A stretch of DNA of 64,000 nt, taken from Ridgeia piscesae (Eukaryota > Annelida > Polychaeta > Sabellida > Siboglinidae). Positions 12,734 through 24,175 of this stretch are shown in pieces. Within the stretch, counting starts at the first letter, position 1; each line of letters starts with the position of its first letter. The DNA lies in contig JAODUO010001765.1 of assembly GCA_025642075.2 (NCBI GenBank), forward strand, positions 27,983 through 91,982. Reading direction: 5' to 3'. The notes beneath the pieces are model-generated. The model was given only the letters and a program-made list of their open reading frames with translations. It searched no databases and was not told the origin of the DNA. Both the position numbers and the translations under genes were made by a program.

Positions 12734-13261
12734 TTAACATTTTAAACACTCTGGACATACATATACATTATAAAATAGACACCCAACAATACTGATGCTA
12801 TCATTGAAATGACAAGAGAAACCTACCAGTGAGGTGAGGAGACGTGGCAGCCTTGTCAGCACAGGCCCTGTCTTTCGCTCCTTCATGTAACAGTCACTGT
12901 GGCCGCGATCGTACAGCTCGGGATGAGTAGCTGCCCACTCCACTATTGCGTTCTCATTCTCCAGGATCACCTTGAGTTTGGTCACCGGATTAGACTTGAA
13001 CCGTTTCTTCTTGAGCTGCTGCTCCTCGACCACCTCCTCCACCTCCACCTCCGCCTCCAGCATGGCCGCCTGCAGCCTCACCAACTCCAGCCTGGCATCT
13101 TCCTGCATGCGCTCCTCCTCTCTGGCCTCACCCGGCCTCGCCTCACCCTCACCCGGAATTGCCTCACCCTCACTCTCACCCAGCCTCACCCTCACCCGGC
13201 CTCGCCTCACCCTCACTCGGCATTACCTCACCCAAATACAACAATAAAAACATTTTGTTTT

Positions 13262-14308
13262 TAATTAGTACACATGTCTACAGTCTCTTTCTCCTGCTGA
13301 AGAAAAACAACGAAATTAGTACACATGTCTACAGTCTCTTTCTCCTCCTGAAGAAAAACAATAACATTCGTACACATGCCTACAGTCTCTATCTCGTACT
13401 GAAGAAAAACAACAATATTAGTACACATGTCTACAGTCTCTTTCTCCCCTTGAAGAAATACAATTACATTAGCACAAATGCCTAGTCTCTTTTTCCTCCT
13501 GAAGAAAAACAATAACATTAGTACATATGTCTGCAGTCTCTTTCTCCCCCTGAAGGAAAACAATAACATTAATACAAATGTCTGCAGTCTCTTTCTCCCC
13601 CTAAAAAACAATAAAATTAGAACACATGTCTACAGTCTCTTTCTCCTCCTGAAGAAAAACAATAACACTAGTGCACATGCCTACAGTCTCTCTCTCCTGA
13701 AGAAAAACAAAAACATTAGTACACATGTCTACAGTCTCTTTCTCCCCTTGAAGAAATACAATTACATTAGCACAAATGTCTACAGTCTCTTTCTCCTCCT
13801 GAAGAAAAACAACAACATTAGTACACTTGCTACAGTCTCTTTTTCCTCCTGAAGAAAAACAACATTGGTACAAATGCCTACATTTTTTTCTGCCTGAAAA
13901 AAACTCCAATAGATTAGTACAAATGTCTACAGTATCTTTCTCCTCCTGAAGAAAAACAATTAAATTAGTACACATATCTACAGTCTCTTTCTTCTCCTGA
14001 AGAAAAACAATAAAATTAGTACACATATCTACAGTCTCTTTCTTCTCCTGAAGAAAAACAATAACATTAGTACACATGTCTACAGTCTCTTTCTCCTCCT
14101 GAAGAAAAACAATAAAATTAGTACACATGTCTACAGTCTCTTCCTCCTCCTGAAGAAAAACAATAAAATTAGTACACATGTCTACAGTCTCTGTCTCGTC
14201 CTGAAGAAAAACAACAATATTAGTACACATGCCTACAGTCTCTCTCTCTCCTGAAGAAAAACAACAAAATTAGTACACATGCCTACAGTCTCTTTCTCCT
14301 CCTGATGT
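13262..14308. repeat. 51-bp minisatellite, about 20 units
   Basis: The unit is ATTAGTACACATGTCTACAG, then TCTCTTTCTCCTCCTGAAGA and AAAACAATA, about 51 bp, with small indels and substitutions. Because 51 is a multiple of three, frames stay open for long stretches, giving 17-residue minus-strand repeats (MCTN-IVFLQEEKETVD). These are not considered a protein. The array begins about 45 bp beyond the first exon of the MADF-like gene, on its upstream side. Confidence 0.95.
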
Positions 14309-15049
14309 ACTTGTTTAAGACCAAATACCAGGGGTAGGACTTCAGAGCTGATTAAAACATTACTGAAACAGGCCCAGGCTCATTTCAAAACCATACACGT
14401 TTAAGTATGACTGAAAATAATTTGTTTTGTTTTTAGTGGCTATACAATTTTTCAATAATTTTTTTACAAGCAACCAATATTGTATTCTTTTTAGTAATTG
14501 GTTTAGCTCTCAAAACGTGTTTGTTTTCTCAATGCATTTTGGCTGTCTCTCACAGTCTTTCTTCAGCTATGTCATGTGACCAACATCATGTGACACAAGG
14601 TGGAGCATGACCGGCGTGAGTTTGATTTTTCTACTGTGCCAGTTCTCTTCTTCAAGGGCTAGGATTCTTTCATCCCACATTGAACACTGGTGGCATTGTT
14701 CAACTTGTGTTGACTGACCTCTGATAGGAGTTGGTGACATGGTAGGTGTTCCTTCATTCATGTGCCTAGCATTCTCACTGTTTCCACTATGTGGTGTTAA
14801 TTGCAGTCTGGGCATTGAATGTCATACACCACCCCACACTTTGCGCTTTGTTTGTTTTTTGTCTTTTGGATGCACTGGCAGGGATCTCAGGGTGTTGATA
14901 GGTTTGTGGTACACTGGTATGTCATAGCATATGAACATCCTTGCCAACTGTTCTGACAGCTGACAGCTGGCGATTCCGATTCCAATCACAATTCTCCTCA
15001 TGGGGATAATGGTTCTACCATTGCTGTTCTGATTCCATTATATATATTA
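14309..15049. other. No gene seen
   Basis: This stretch is mostly unique. The short open frames at 14567-14815 (-) and 14739-14927 (+) have no recognisable motif. Confidence 0.45.
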
Positions 15050-15275
15050 CAGCAGGATTGGTCACATATTCAGGAAACCCACACACAACATCCAAAGACA
15101 GGCACTAATATGGAACCCACAGGGCAGAAGGAAAAGAGGAAGGGTGGGAAATACATGGTGCAGCAAAAAGTGAAGAGGGAGATGGCACAAACAGATGGAA
15201 ATGGAAATAAATGTCCAAAACTGTGTTCAGTGTAGAAGAATCATTAGTGGCCTATATGCTTTGACATGGAGTTAA
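15050..15275 (+). pseudogene. LINE reverse transcriptase C-terminal remnant
   Basis: Read from 15054, the frame gives [20 protein letters not shown], then [15 protein letters not shown], an internal TGA, and later RIISGLYALTWS before a stop. This matches the conserved tail of non-LTR retrotransposon polyproteins, which typically reads W-x-G-H-x-x-R-K-P...ALTWNPQGKRKRGRP-NTW. Upstream reverse transcriptase text is not recognisable, so this is a 5'-truncated, dead copy. The clade cannot be assigned from so little. Confidence 0.75.
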
Positions 15276-17516
15276 AGTCAGTGTATGCACTAATATTTAG
15301 TGGAATTAAAACTGATATACACCAACATGTAGTAGCTTTATCATCATCACTATTGGCTGTTGGATGGGTAGGTGGGTAGAATCCCAAACAGATTAAAACC
15401 CGTTGGAATCGAAATTGCCATAATAGAAGCGGAATTGGAATTAAGTAAGTTAATTGTAATCAGAATTGCTATAGTTTGGGTTGAATCGGGAATTGAAATA
15501 GTTTGCTGGATTTGAAAAGGAATTACCAGTGTGGGTGTAATCAAAATCAATAAATTCAGTTGGAATCCAAATCTGTGATGTGGAGTCAACCCCAGGTCAG
15601 TCACACCATCAGATACGTGGGATTGGCAGAAATTTGGTTAAGAAATCCTGCAAGTCCAAATGCTTTCAGTGAGCTTGTAACATGCGACTGCATGTCGGGG
15701 TAGCCAAAGGCAGGTACCTAGGCCAAGGGGAGGTGGGCCTACCCCTTCCCCATCTGAAGCAATGTTTACTTCCCACATTGTAAACATTGAAACATATGAA
15801 CACAAATATATGAAATGATTGGCAAGTTGTACTACACCAATTATACACTGAAATATATGCCCTGGATAAGTAGTTATTTTATCACATTTTTATTATTTGG
15901 TTGAACAAGCCATATGTCACCAGAAATCCAAACCTAGGCCAGCAAAAAAACTGATTGTGTAACCAGTGTCCTATGTAGAAACGATTCACTGGTTGGTAAT
16001 TTATAATATAAACAACTGTAGGCCTCATTTACGCAAAATAGTGTAATTAATGACAAATTAAGTGTTAAATTTAATGGTAATTCAAATGATTTATAAGTAG
16101 CTACATATTCAAACTGTGACTTCATAACATCCCATACTATAACTTTTTACGCGGACAAAATTGGTTGGTAGTGTGTAAAAAAACATCAAAAGTAAATAAG
16201 TGCTCTTTTTAGTAATCATTTTGCCAAATAACATATCATTTATAATAGTAGGAAGTACAATCAAATACCCCAGGGTAAGTAGAAATTGTTTGATTTTGAA
16301 ACTGAATATTAACAGTCATACTTCTATTAATAACAAAGGTATTACTCCTTATTCTCAAACACAACTTCACAGAAAATGTACTAAATATAACATTTTTAGG
16401 TTATACATCAATAATGTAACTATTACATTTTACATAATATCAAACTGCCAATGCCAATGGTGTGGTTGCCATGGTTTTGTAAACTGATTAGAATTGAAAA
16501 TTGTATTTACTTTTCATATATTATGCACAATACAAAAGTTGGTCTATATAGTCGATCAAGACAATGTCCAGTTACTTAAAATACATTTTACTAGAAGTTT
16601 GTGTCCTTCGAAAGAGCAATAACTAGAAAATAACCTGTTGACCTGTTTCACCTTGATTTCTTTGTCGTATTTCCCCGCCTTTTCCCGCCTTTTTCTCCTG
16701 TGTCTGCGATGCGTTTCTCCTCCGTTGTGCTCTTCAAGGGTCTCGGCCCATTGGCATTGCACAGTTAAGACTGAAGTTCAGTATCGATCGTCTTCCTGAG
16801 ACTGAAGTAAAGAACAAAATAACGATTACAATTGAATAGTAGTTTGTATTGACTCTTGTGATGAGTCTACACTTGTATACACTGTCAGTTTTCATGAATT
16901 CTACTTGTTTCGGAAGCAAAAACCTATCAAAATCGTGAGGAAGAAAATCGCAGCTCACCGTTCGCGAAGTCGAGATTGCTATGGAGATGCTTTATACAGA
17001 CGTATTGTGACGTAATATCCGAAAATGCTAGTGGCCAGGATGAGCGTCATTTTCACATCACGTGGTCTGCGGCACAGGCCGACTGTGGCGTGATTGTGAC
17101 TCAGAGTTCGCATCTTTCTGAAATACCGGGTATCGCTTATTGATCTCTCTGTCCCTCATTCACAAACAATGAAACCTACCATTTGTTGCGCGTATTGGTA
17201 TCTTTTTTACATTAACGTGTCGAAATGAATGAGGATACCAGAAACAGCCGAACAACAAAACTGCAAAACACTTATCTCCGGCGTCTGACATGTACAGTGC
17301 CGCACTCTATCGGCATCCGGTAAACATGGTTCTTGCGAGCGAACTGTCCGCCAGGTGCTTTCCGAAAGTGCAAAGATGAATAACAAAAGTATAAAGCATA
17401 ATAACATTATTAACAATAATGTTATACGGCGAAAAAATGCTTTATCCTGAATAGTTTTCACGGGACGCGGAGGTTTTATACCAGATCACTAGAAAACTAA
17501 TCACTCAGTTGTATGA
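15276..17516. other. No confident gene; GGAATT-rich patch and CpG-richer patch
   Basis: 15370-15600 is low-complexity sequence built from GGAATT, GGAATC and GAATTG words. 16640-17120 is CpG-richer and holds a short minus-strand open segment (about 16762-16656) ending at a possible donor AAG/GTGAAA. With nothing to connect it to, it is not called as an exon. The rest is AT-rich and featureless. Confidence 0.4.
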
Positions 17517-17570
17517 TTGAGTACCTGGGTATAGACAGTGGTGGATGTTTGTTTACGAATAGTCATTATT
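17517..17570 (+). mobile_element. Fragment of dispersed short repeat family
   Basis: TACCTGGGTATAGACAGTGG followed by TGGATGTTTGTTTACGAATAGTC matches the middle of the family copies at 18995, 22435 and 56008. Only about 50 bp is kept. Confidence 0.6.
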
Positions 17571-17579
17571 ATATTATTA

Positions 17580-17780
17580 TATGTCATGGACCGCTAATGA
17601 CTGCAAATGTATAGTTACATTTGAGTCATGAGTGCTGTAACATTTGAGCCATTATTGGTCATTGACAATTGTTGACAGTTATTAATAATGACGTATAGTA
17701 CATGCAGTAGTTTAATTTCCCTTTGTATTCCCACGTATAAAATCCACTAAGCTGGGCTTGTAGCTACAGGGTAATGATGC
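17580..17780 (-). repeat. Inverted partner of the repeat at 2096-2520
   Basis: Reverse-complement match to 2100-2260 plus a short match to 2510-2523. The two copies face each other across the Harbinger element and the minisatellite. The distance and other content suggest two independent copies of a repeat rather than transposon ends. Confidence 0.65.
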
Positions 17781-18175
17781 CACAGCTAACCATTATGATT
17801 GTCACGTAAATTGAATGGTGCAGCAACATGCCGTACAGAGTGTACGTTTAACACTGGTGGTGTGGTCCTGGATAAGAAGCGGCAAATCGCTGTATTGTGT
17901 GTTATTGTATAGAGTGCTATTTTGGTTAGATGCTATACTTAAGTAGTGCAATATGTGTCGCTAGGAGTCAGCACTGATTTGCACGATGTTGACGAGAACG
18001 TTATTTGGGTCGCTTGGATGACACTATATTATGATAGATGCCACTGGTTTTATTGAGTAATATAGAAACATAATTTTGTCCTTCAGCATGATTGCTGCAC
18101 TGATGATTTGGCAGTAGAAGCACGTACGTGATCTGACGTCGGACTGTGGACAGGTATAATATATATCGTGATAGA

Positions 18176-18285
18176 GTCTTGCATTTCTATATTTTAATAT
18201 AGAAATGCAAGACAAATACATACGCACACCCCAAATGGCAACTGTAATATATTTGCCATTTGGGGTGTGCGTATGTATTTGTCTT
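18176..18285. repeat. Two overlapping perfect hairpins
   Basis: Hairpin 1 (18176-18213) has 16-bp arms (GTCTTGCATTTCTATA and its complement) and a 6-base loop. Hairpin 2 (18209-18285) has 33-bp perfect arms (AAGACAAATACATACGCACA onward) with an 11-base AT-rich loop. They share the bases around 18209-18213, so the two folds exclude each other at the junction. No coding content. Confidence 0.9.
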
Positions 18286-18879
18286 ACTGTTTGATTATTG
18301 TCATAAAGTTGTCAGCAGAGAACGGATGTCTTGGAAATTGTTTGGTTGTATTGCGCTGTTGGACAGCGTCTTAATTTTCGGTTGAGTTTGAGGTACTTAA
18401 TTTTATGGTCTGTTGACATCAATTTGAGGTATTTGCTTTGATCTAAGGTAAAAGTATCCCTGTGTTTTATTCTATATGTGTATATATTTATATGTGTGGG
18501 TAACACCTGTGGTATTGTTACAGGGTCTTGTCTTGTTTGTGATGTGAATACCGAATTGGGCAACGAAGATCCAGCGTCCGCGGCCATCATTGACATATAT
18601 AATATCATAACCATATTATAATTAAATTTACTAAAGGTAGGCAAGGTAACAATTCAGACAACTAAAGGAAAGTTATCGTTACTTTGTATTTCGGCACTGC
18701 CTCAGCTCGTCCTTCTGTTTTGCTTCCTGAAGGTAGAAATAAGAATCGGACCCAGACAACAGACGTCGAGGTTTGCCTTAACCAGTGAACCTGAAAGCAG
18801 CGCGAGTTATTACGAAGTAAACAAGCATTACGAGTCTTACGTTTGGATGAAAGCTTAACGTTCTGTAAGTCTCTCTAGT

Positions 18880-19125
18880 GGCGCAGTAGCGCAGTAGCTG
18901 GAGCTTCAGGCTCTCGACTAATAGAACCAACGTTCGCATGTGTTGCGGTGTCGAACCTTTGGCAATTCACTATAAAGTTGCTTCAGTTTTCTCATATGTA
19001 TGACTGGGTATCTTTGCATAGACAGTAGTGGATGTTTGTTTACGGATAGTCTTCGCGAATTAATTGCAGCGTGGCTGGATGTTTCCCAGAAAAGTCGAGA
19101 TGCGGTTCGATTGAACAAGTCTGCT
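18880..19125 (+). mobile_element. SINE-like repeat with tRNA-like head
   Basis: The head (18885-18960) has GCGCAGTAGCTGG, then GGTGTCGAACC, spaced like polymerase III A and B boxes. The body from about 18995 (GACTGGGTATCTTTGCATAGACAG...CTGGATGTTTCCCAGA) matches family copies at 22435 and 56008. The 3' end is not obvious. Pol III transcription is inferred from the boxes. Confidence 0.55.
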
Positions 19126-19144
19126 AGGACAGCGGTTTCAACTT

Positions 19145-19445
19145 AATTATTTGTCTACAAATAAGCCCCCCCTCCGTGTCCAATATAATCCGTTATTGCT
19201 GTACATGCGTGACGCAGTAAACGGCGCTTCAGCTTGCGAGTGCATTTCTAAATCGAAATAAAATGGAATTAGCATATTTTTGATAAATTAAGGTTAAAAC
19301 ATAAATCTGCATTATACAGAATAAAAATTAATGATGTAGCCTTGTTTTGGGGAAATTTTGAAATCGCAGACACGCCTTTCCCTTTTAACGTCTGAAGCGC
19401 CAACCGCTCCCCCCCCTGTGAGATGGGCTTATTTCGTCGATCGCA
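19145..19445. repeat. Possible MITE with AAATAAGCCC ends
   Basis: ACAAATAAGCCCCCCCTCC near 19158 is roughly the reverse complement of CCCCCCCTGTGAGATGGGCTTATTTCGT near 19425. The inverted ends are short and imperfect and no clear target duplication is seen. Confidence 0.3.
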
Positions 19446-19619
19446 TTTAATTCACTCACTAAAAAAAATTTCCATTTTTGCCGGGTGATTGAATAACAAA
19501 AGGGGTTCGTTTTAAAAAGGCCCCCTGAAATTTAGCCCAGTTAATGGAAGATAGCCCAAATGACTTAATGTTGAAATTAACTTATTGAAAAGGGTGAGAA
19601 TAAAATTGTTAAAAGGCCA

Positions 19620-20200
19620 AATAATTCTGTAAAATTTAGTTTTGTTGCTTGCAATGATTCAAACATTGATTAAACAAAATTATAAGAACATAATTTGTTT
19701 TCAGTAAATTAGATGAAGCCTAGTTGGAATTGGCCCAACATGGCCTTGGCTAACTTTGGGCTTGGGGAACTGTTGGACCAACGGGGGCCAACATTAGCCA
19801 ACATAAATTTCAAGTAAATTTAGTTTAAATTTTTAAGGGCCCTAGGTATTTAATTACTAAATCCACATCATTATAATTTAAATTTTCATTATCAAAATGG
19901 GAATTGGGCCAACGTTGGGCCAAGTTCCAACTTTGGGATCATACCCATACAGATTTGGGCCCCCCAAAACTTTGGGGCCAACTTGGACGCACCCTGGGAT
20001 TTTGGGGCCAACGTTGGGCCAACGTTGTACCAAAAAAAAATTCCCAGTAAATTTAGTTTATTAAATTTTAAAAATTGGCAAGCAATGGTTTAATTTAAAT
20101 AAACCACATAATTATAAATTAAATTTTTCAGTTAATTAACAAATATGGCCACGTTGGGCCAACATTGATTCAATCACCCCTTGGATACTTTGGGCCAATT
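19620..20200. repeat. CCAACGTTGG-type tandem array, left block
   Basis: Three loose units of about 190-235 bp begin with (A)GTAAATTTAGTTT (19628, 19812, 20046). Each carries an AT-rich part and a block of GGGCCAACGTTGGGCCAA words. The motif is the same as in the array at 31738-32165. Many units are degenerate and homopolymer-rich, either from age or from poor base calling. Confidence 0.7.
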
Positions 20201-21379
20201 GACAAATACCAACATATGTTGTCACTTACTCTGATGTTCAAAACAATATTTAAACATCACTACCTTAAACTAGATGATGTGGCGTAGACATTCAACCAGT
20301 AACTTCACAACATGTGTCGTTGTGTATTACAATTTATAAATTCACAATAGGAAGTAGCATTTTCTCAAGGCAAATGCTTTGGATGAAAGTCGAAGGAGTG
20401 ATGGGAGATAAACGCATACCACATAAATGTAAAGGAAATGTGCTCAGCTCATGTGTTACTCCGGCATACGTGAATGAATCAGAGAGACGATGGCACTAAC
20501 AGAGAAACAACAGGAGAAGGTCCAGGTTTGCGAAAAACAACCTGGTAAGAATAATCGCGGGAGTTAAGAGAGCTGATAAGAGAAAATGGATGAAATGAGA
20601 GTGAAAAAAATGGCAGAGAGCAGATACATGTACCCAGAAAGTGGAGGGTAAATGGAGGCGAGAAAGATCGAAAGAGTGAGAAGAATGAAAAAAGATAGAA
20701 GGAATTGGACAGCTGACAGAGAATGTAGTAAGCAAAAAATCAAAAGAGGAAAAACACAATGGAAAAGGAATTCATGGTTTTATTTTCTTGAATATGAATG
20801 GATTACCATTTTTAATCCTTAATAACCAGTATCCATCATGCACATTAAGAATATTGACATTTTCATTGCTCTGTCAACTATTATGCTACAGTTACCGACA
20901 GAAGTGGAGAATTCCTTACTTAATCCTATCTGAATGATGATTTGTTTTCCGAACAGGTAGATCTGGGAAAGAAAATCTAACACATGCATCCTGAAACCAA
21001 CTGTACTTTTTGACTCTATGAATCAGGCAGCCAGTTATTAGTCCTCCATTCCCCACCATCCTAATTGTTTTCCAGGTTTGGGGGCCCCATTGCCCCCTGG
21101 CCCCCCTCTGGCTATGCCACTGTATCCCAAAATAAACAGACACACCACAGCCTAGAAAAACAACTTGGCTAGAATGTCAAAGGACTACCAGGTAGCAGTT
21201 CATATCATCTTCAGAGAAGTTGGATGACTAGAGACACTTAATTGATTGCTTATCAAACCCCTAGATGTTCCCCATTAAGCAAATGATTATTGAATGACCA
21301 TAATACTATTCCTCCTTAGACACTAAGCCTGCAAGTTGCCCCTACAGTAGGATTTCTTCATTCGTCACCATCACTGCCA
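20201..21379. other. No gene seen
   Basis: A purine-rich stretch at 20490-20760 produces a spurious minus-strand open frame. 21050-21140 holds a short sequence (GGCCCCCCTCTGGCTATGCCACTG) that looks like a dispersed repeat end. Nothing else was recognised. Confidence 0.4.
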
Positions 21380-21645
21380 GTGTATAAAGACCCATAGGGC
21401 CTACTTCTGTGAATTACAGTCTTTTGTTCATTGGCCTTACTGTCTCCAGCTGACACCAAATTAGGGTTGGGGCTAAAAGGGTGTTTTATCAGGAAGGCCT
21501 GGTTCTGACTGTGGTAATATGATAATTACCCTGACAGGATGGACAGTAAATTGATTAAGGCAAGTGTGTCTGGGTCCTGGAAGCTGGCAGTCCAGTTATT
21601 ATAAACAGATGTGATAGTCCCAATGAAGCAATTACCTTCCCAGCT
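21380..21645 (+). repeat. Diverged interspersed repeat, copy 1
   Basis: Shared landmarks with 23915-24175 in the same order: TTACAG...TTGTTCATTG/TTGTTTATTG, GCTGACA(C/T)CAAAT, TTTAATCAGGA or TTTATCAGGA, TGATAATTA, GTAAATTGATTA and GATAGT(C)CCAATGAAG. It is old and noncoding. Confidence 0.6.
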
Positions 21646-22434
21646 TGAATTGCTGTATCAGCAGTGCACTTCCAGGCTTGCTTTCCACTATATATAACAT
21701 ATACCTAATTTATGTTATCTTATGAATATATTATTTTATACCTATGTATTTATTTTGATCCTAGATCTTATGTAATTTCTCACAAAAATGCTGCCAACCA
21801 TTTTTTTTTACCATAGGTTGTTTAATTTATTTGGCTAGAAGGCTGAAGTTAGCTCCTATGCATGCGTCTCGGTTAGGGATTTCTGGGGATACCCCATTTT
21901 GCACATGAATGTTGTAAATCCACAAAACTGTGGCCAATAAATGGTCATATTTCATGTTTTGGGCAATTTCTTGGCTATAGGTAGTTATTTTTTTATTATG
22001 TAACACTGTATGTAAGGCATTCAGTTAATATTTATACTTATGCAATTATTTACACACAAAAATGGGGAGTTAATGTCATATCCTTAGCATCAGTGTTATT
22101 GTGGTGGGGAAATTTTGCATCACCGTCCGTCTGCAGGCCTTTATAGAGGCACATGGCGTGTTGGTTGATAAATTGTATGTTAAGTGATTTTAGTTGTATT
22201 TCTTTATTAATGTCTTAATGATCTCACAACCAATTTGGGGAAATTTTTGCATCGCCATCCGTCTAGCAGTAGGATACATACTATAACGTGATTTTCAGAG
22301 ATTAGTTAAATTAATTCCAAATCCGTGATTATCATGAGTCAAACTTCATATCTACCAAGGGAATAATAAATATTCCTATTTCCCTAAATTTTGTGGTGTC
22401 TTATTTTCACTCTACATTGCTTTAGTTCACTAAG
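21646..22434. other. No gene; short internal duplication
   Basis: GGGGAAATTTTGCATCACCG, then TCCGTCTGCAG (22107), recurs as GGGGAAATTTTTGCATCGCC, then ATCCGTCTAGCAG (22238). Otherwise this is AT-rich sequence without coding signals. Confidence 0.45.
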
Positions 22435-22630
22435 CTGTATAAATGGGTACCTGGCAGTGGTGGATATGTGTATGAGCAGCCTTCGCGCATTAATTGTAGC
22501 ATATGGCGGGATGCTTCCCAGAGCAGTTGAGGTGGTGTTTGACTGAACAGGTCTGCCGGCGAAGTAAAGTGTAAAAGTGCTTTGAGCAGTTCTGAGGACT
22601 GGATACTGCGCTATATAAGAACTTACCTTT
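22435..22630 (+). mobile_element. Dispersed short repeat (SINE-like), most complete copy
   Basis: The body runs from GGGTACCTGGCAGTGGTGGA through CTTCGCGCATTAATTGTAGC, GGGATGCTTCCCAGAGCAGTT and AAAGTGCTTTGAGCAGTTCT, to a 3' end ACTGCGCTATATAAGAACTT. The GCGCTATATAAG tail is typical of short retroposons in marine invertebrates (recollection, not checked). Other copies or fragments lie at 17517, 18995, 38863(-), 49845(-), 56008 and 60825(-). Confidence 0.7.
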
Positions 22631-23914
22631 TTTACAATAAAGTGACTCGTGTATGCCTATTGGGTAATGCAAGAGGTTAAAAATATATATTTTATTCATT
22701 TTAACTAGGAATGTGTATTTTAGGTATAATTTACGAGTTATTTGCATCACAATTGGCACCTATACACACAATCTGATTTACAAAGTTGTAAAATGAGGTT
22801 TGTGAACATACATATTCAAAATAAATAACTAATATTACACGCAATACTCATTTTTGTGTGGATATAACCGAGGGGACAATGCAAGTAGCATGTTTGTTAA
22901 TAATGCAAATAATACATTTGACGTCCTATTGCGTAAGAATATTAAGGGTTTTAAAAAAAATGCATTTTTAACATAAATAACGACTTAATAAGGGTTATGA
23001 CCAACTACATTGATATAGTAAAATTTATGGTCCAATGTGGGACAGCTGGGCCAAATCATTGTACACTGTTAACCAGTAGGATTGATATCATGTCTTGCAT
23101 ATATATGTTTAATATTATTTTTTAAGTTATTAATTTGTTTATATAACTTAACAATTTATTAATTTGACCCATTAAAGTTTTAACTTTTTTATTTTCAAAT
23201 GGTGTTTATCTACAGGTAGAAATCATGTATTCATTATACAATCATATCTAATATAGATCATTATTTTTTAAGTTTTACTGGAGTTTTACACTTGTAATGT
23301 TATTTATTTTTTATCTACTCATTGTTTAACATATTTACCTTTTATAGGGTTTTTATATGTATGTATCAACTATATATGGGTTTTACCTGAAATTAATATA
23401 TTAGTATTTGTATTGACATCCGTTGCTTAACATGAGGTAAAAAAACAATGAAAAAGGTGGAATATACATAGATAATATGGATTGGATTCTCAATATGCCG
23501 AAGGCGAAGGCTTCCTAGTTCACTTTCCATCTGGAGTTCACTCTCAGGTGGCAGTCTTGTTAAATTTGGTTAAATCTTGTAATTATTACCACCACCGCGT
23601 TACCATTTCGACACGGCACGGACATTTCTTTGTGCGACATATTCTCAAATATGGGTATATTTTGTATTTAGCCAAAATATACCTTTTTAACAATTCATTT
23701 GCACATGTGGTCGTGGAATAAATTAAGTGTTACACTTACATACACTGTATTTTGAAAATTGGTACACTTTGCAAATGTTTCTTCATATTTTGAAAAATCG
23801 GCATGTTTTTTATTCATGTGTTCGACTCACGGGCTGGCCAGTAAAAGGCAGTATCATATTTTAGACCTGGCTTATAGTAGCAGGATTTCTTTCATTTCCA
23901 TTTGTCTCGGGCCA
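22631..23914. other. No gene seen
   Basis: This is an AT-rich region. The open frame at 23482-23721 has no recognisable domain and no splice context. Confidence 0.45.
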
Positions 23915-24175
23915 GGCACTGACTGCTTCTGCTATTACAGCCAATTGTTTATTGCCCTTGTGATAGCAGGCTGACATCAAATGAGTGTTGCATCTGGTCT
24001 AGACTAAGATTGCGTTTAATCAGGACATCTTAATGCTGACAGTGGCCATGTGATAATTAGCCTAACATCTTCGGCTGTAAATTGATTACAGCGCTCCTGT
24101 CTGGCATCAGGGAGACACCGACTGTAAGTGTAAACAAACCTATCACGTGATAGTGCCAATGAAGTAAATGACAAA
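23915..24175 (+). repeat. Diverged interspersed repeat, copy 2
   Basis: Direct, diverged copy of the repeat at 21380-21645 (see shared landmarks there). Confidence 0.6.

Larger units (their letters stand above)
5965..13108 (-). pseudogene. MADF/Myb-like partner gene of Harbinger, five exons
   Basis: Exons read on the minus strand at 13108-12827, 7488-7439, 7246-7058, 6874-6695 and 6333-5965. Nearly all have good AG/GT borders; the donor after exon 2 (GTCAGC) is weak. Exon 1 has an acidic leader and the start of a MADF/Myb-SANT-like fold (IVEWAATHPELYDRGHSD). Exon 2 continues it (KQLEK-stop-LTGMRDRYAK). The stop is TGA where the family has a conserved Trp, so TGG to TGA is likely. Exons 3-5 are a Pro/Ser/Gln-rich linker and tail ending MPTYNQN. 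In known Harbinger elements this protein binds DNA and escorts the transposase to the nucleus. The intron between exons 1 and 2 holds the whole TTAA element. The ATG at 13108 is the first in frame; the open frame runs on to 13216 through low-complexity CCCTCAC repeats. Confidence 0.82.
3040..13260. mobile_element. PIF/Harbinger-type DNA transposon, nested and decayed
   Basis: The pairing of a HARBI1-like transposase (plus strand) with a MADF/Myb-like DNA-binding gene (minus strand, convergent) is the standard two-gene content of metazoan PIF/Harbinger elements. A candidate left terminus starts at about 3040 with GGCCCAGTCACACTGGCCCG, preceded by TTA, as expected for a three-base TWA target site. 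No matching right terminus was found beyond the partner gene's first exon, so the right boundary is only an estimate. The element is interrupted by the TTAA element at 7690-12733. Both genes carry disabling changes, so this is an inactive copy. Confidence 0.75.

Noticed and set aside
16656..16762. Minus-strand first-exon candidate with a basic stretch and a GTGAAA donor
   Set aside because: No downstream exon, no acceptor partner and no domain could be found.
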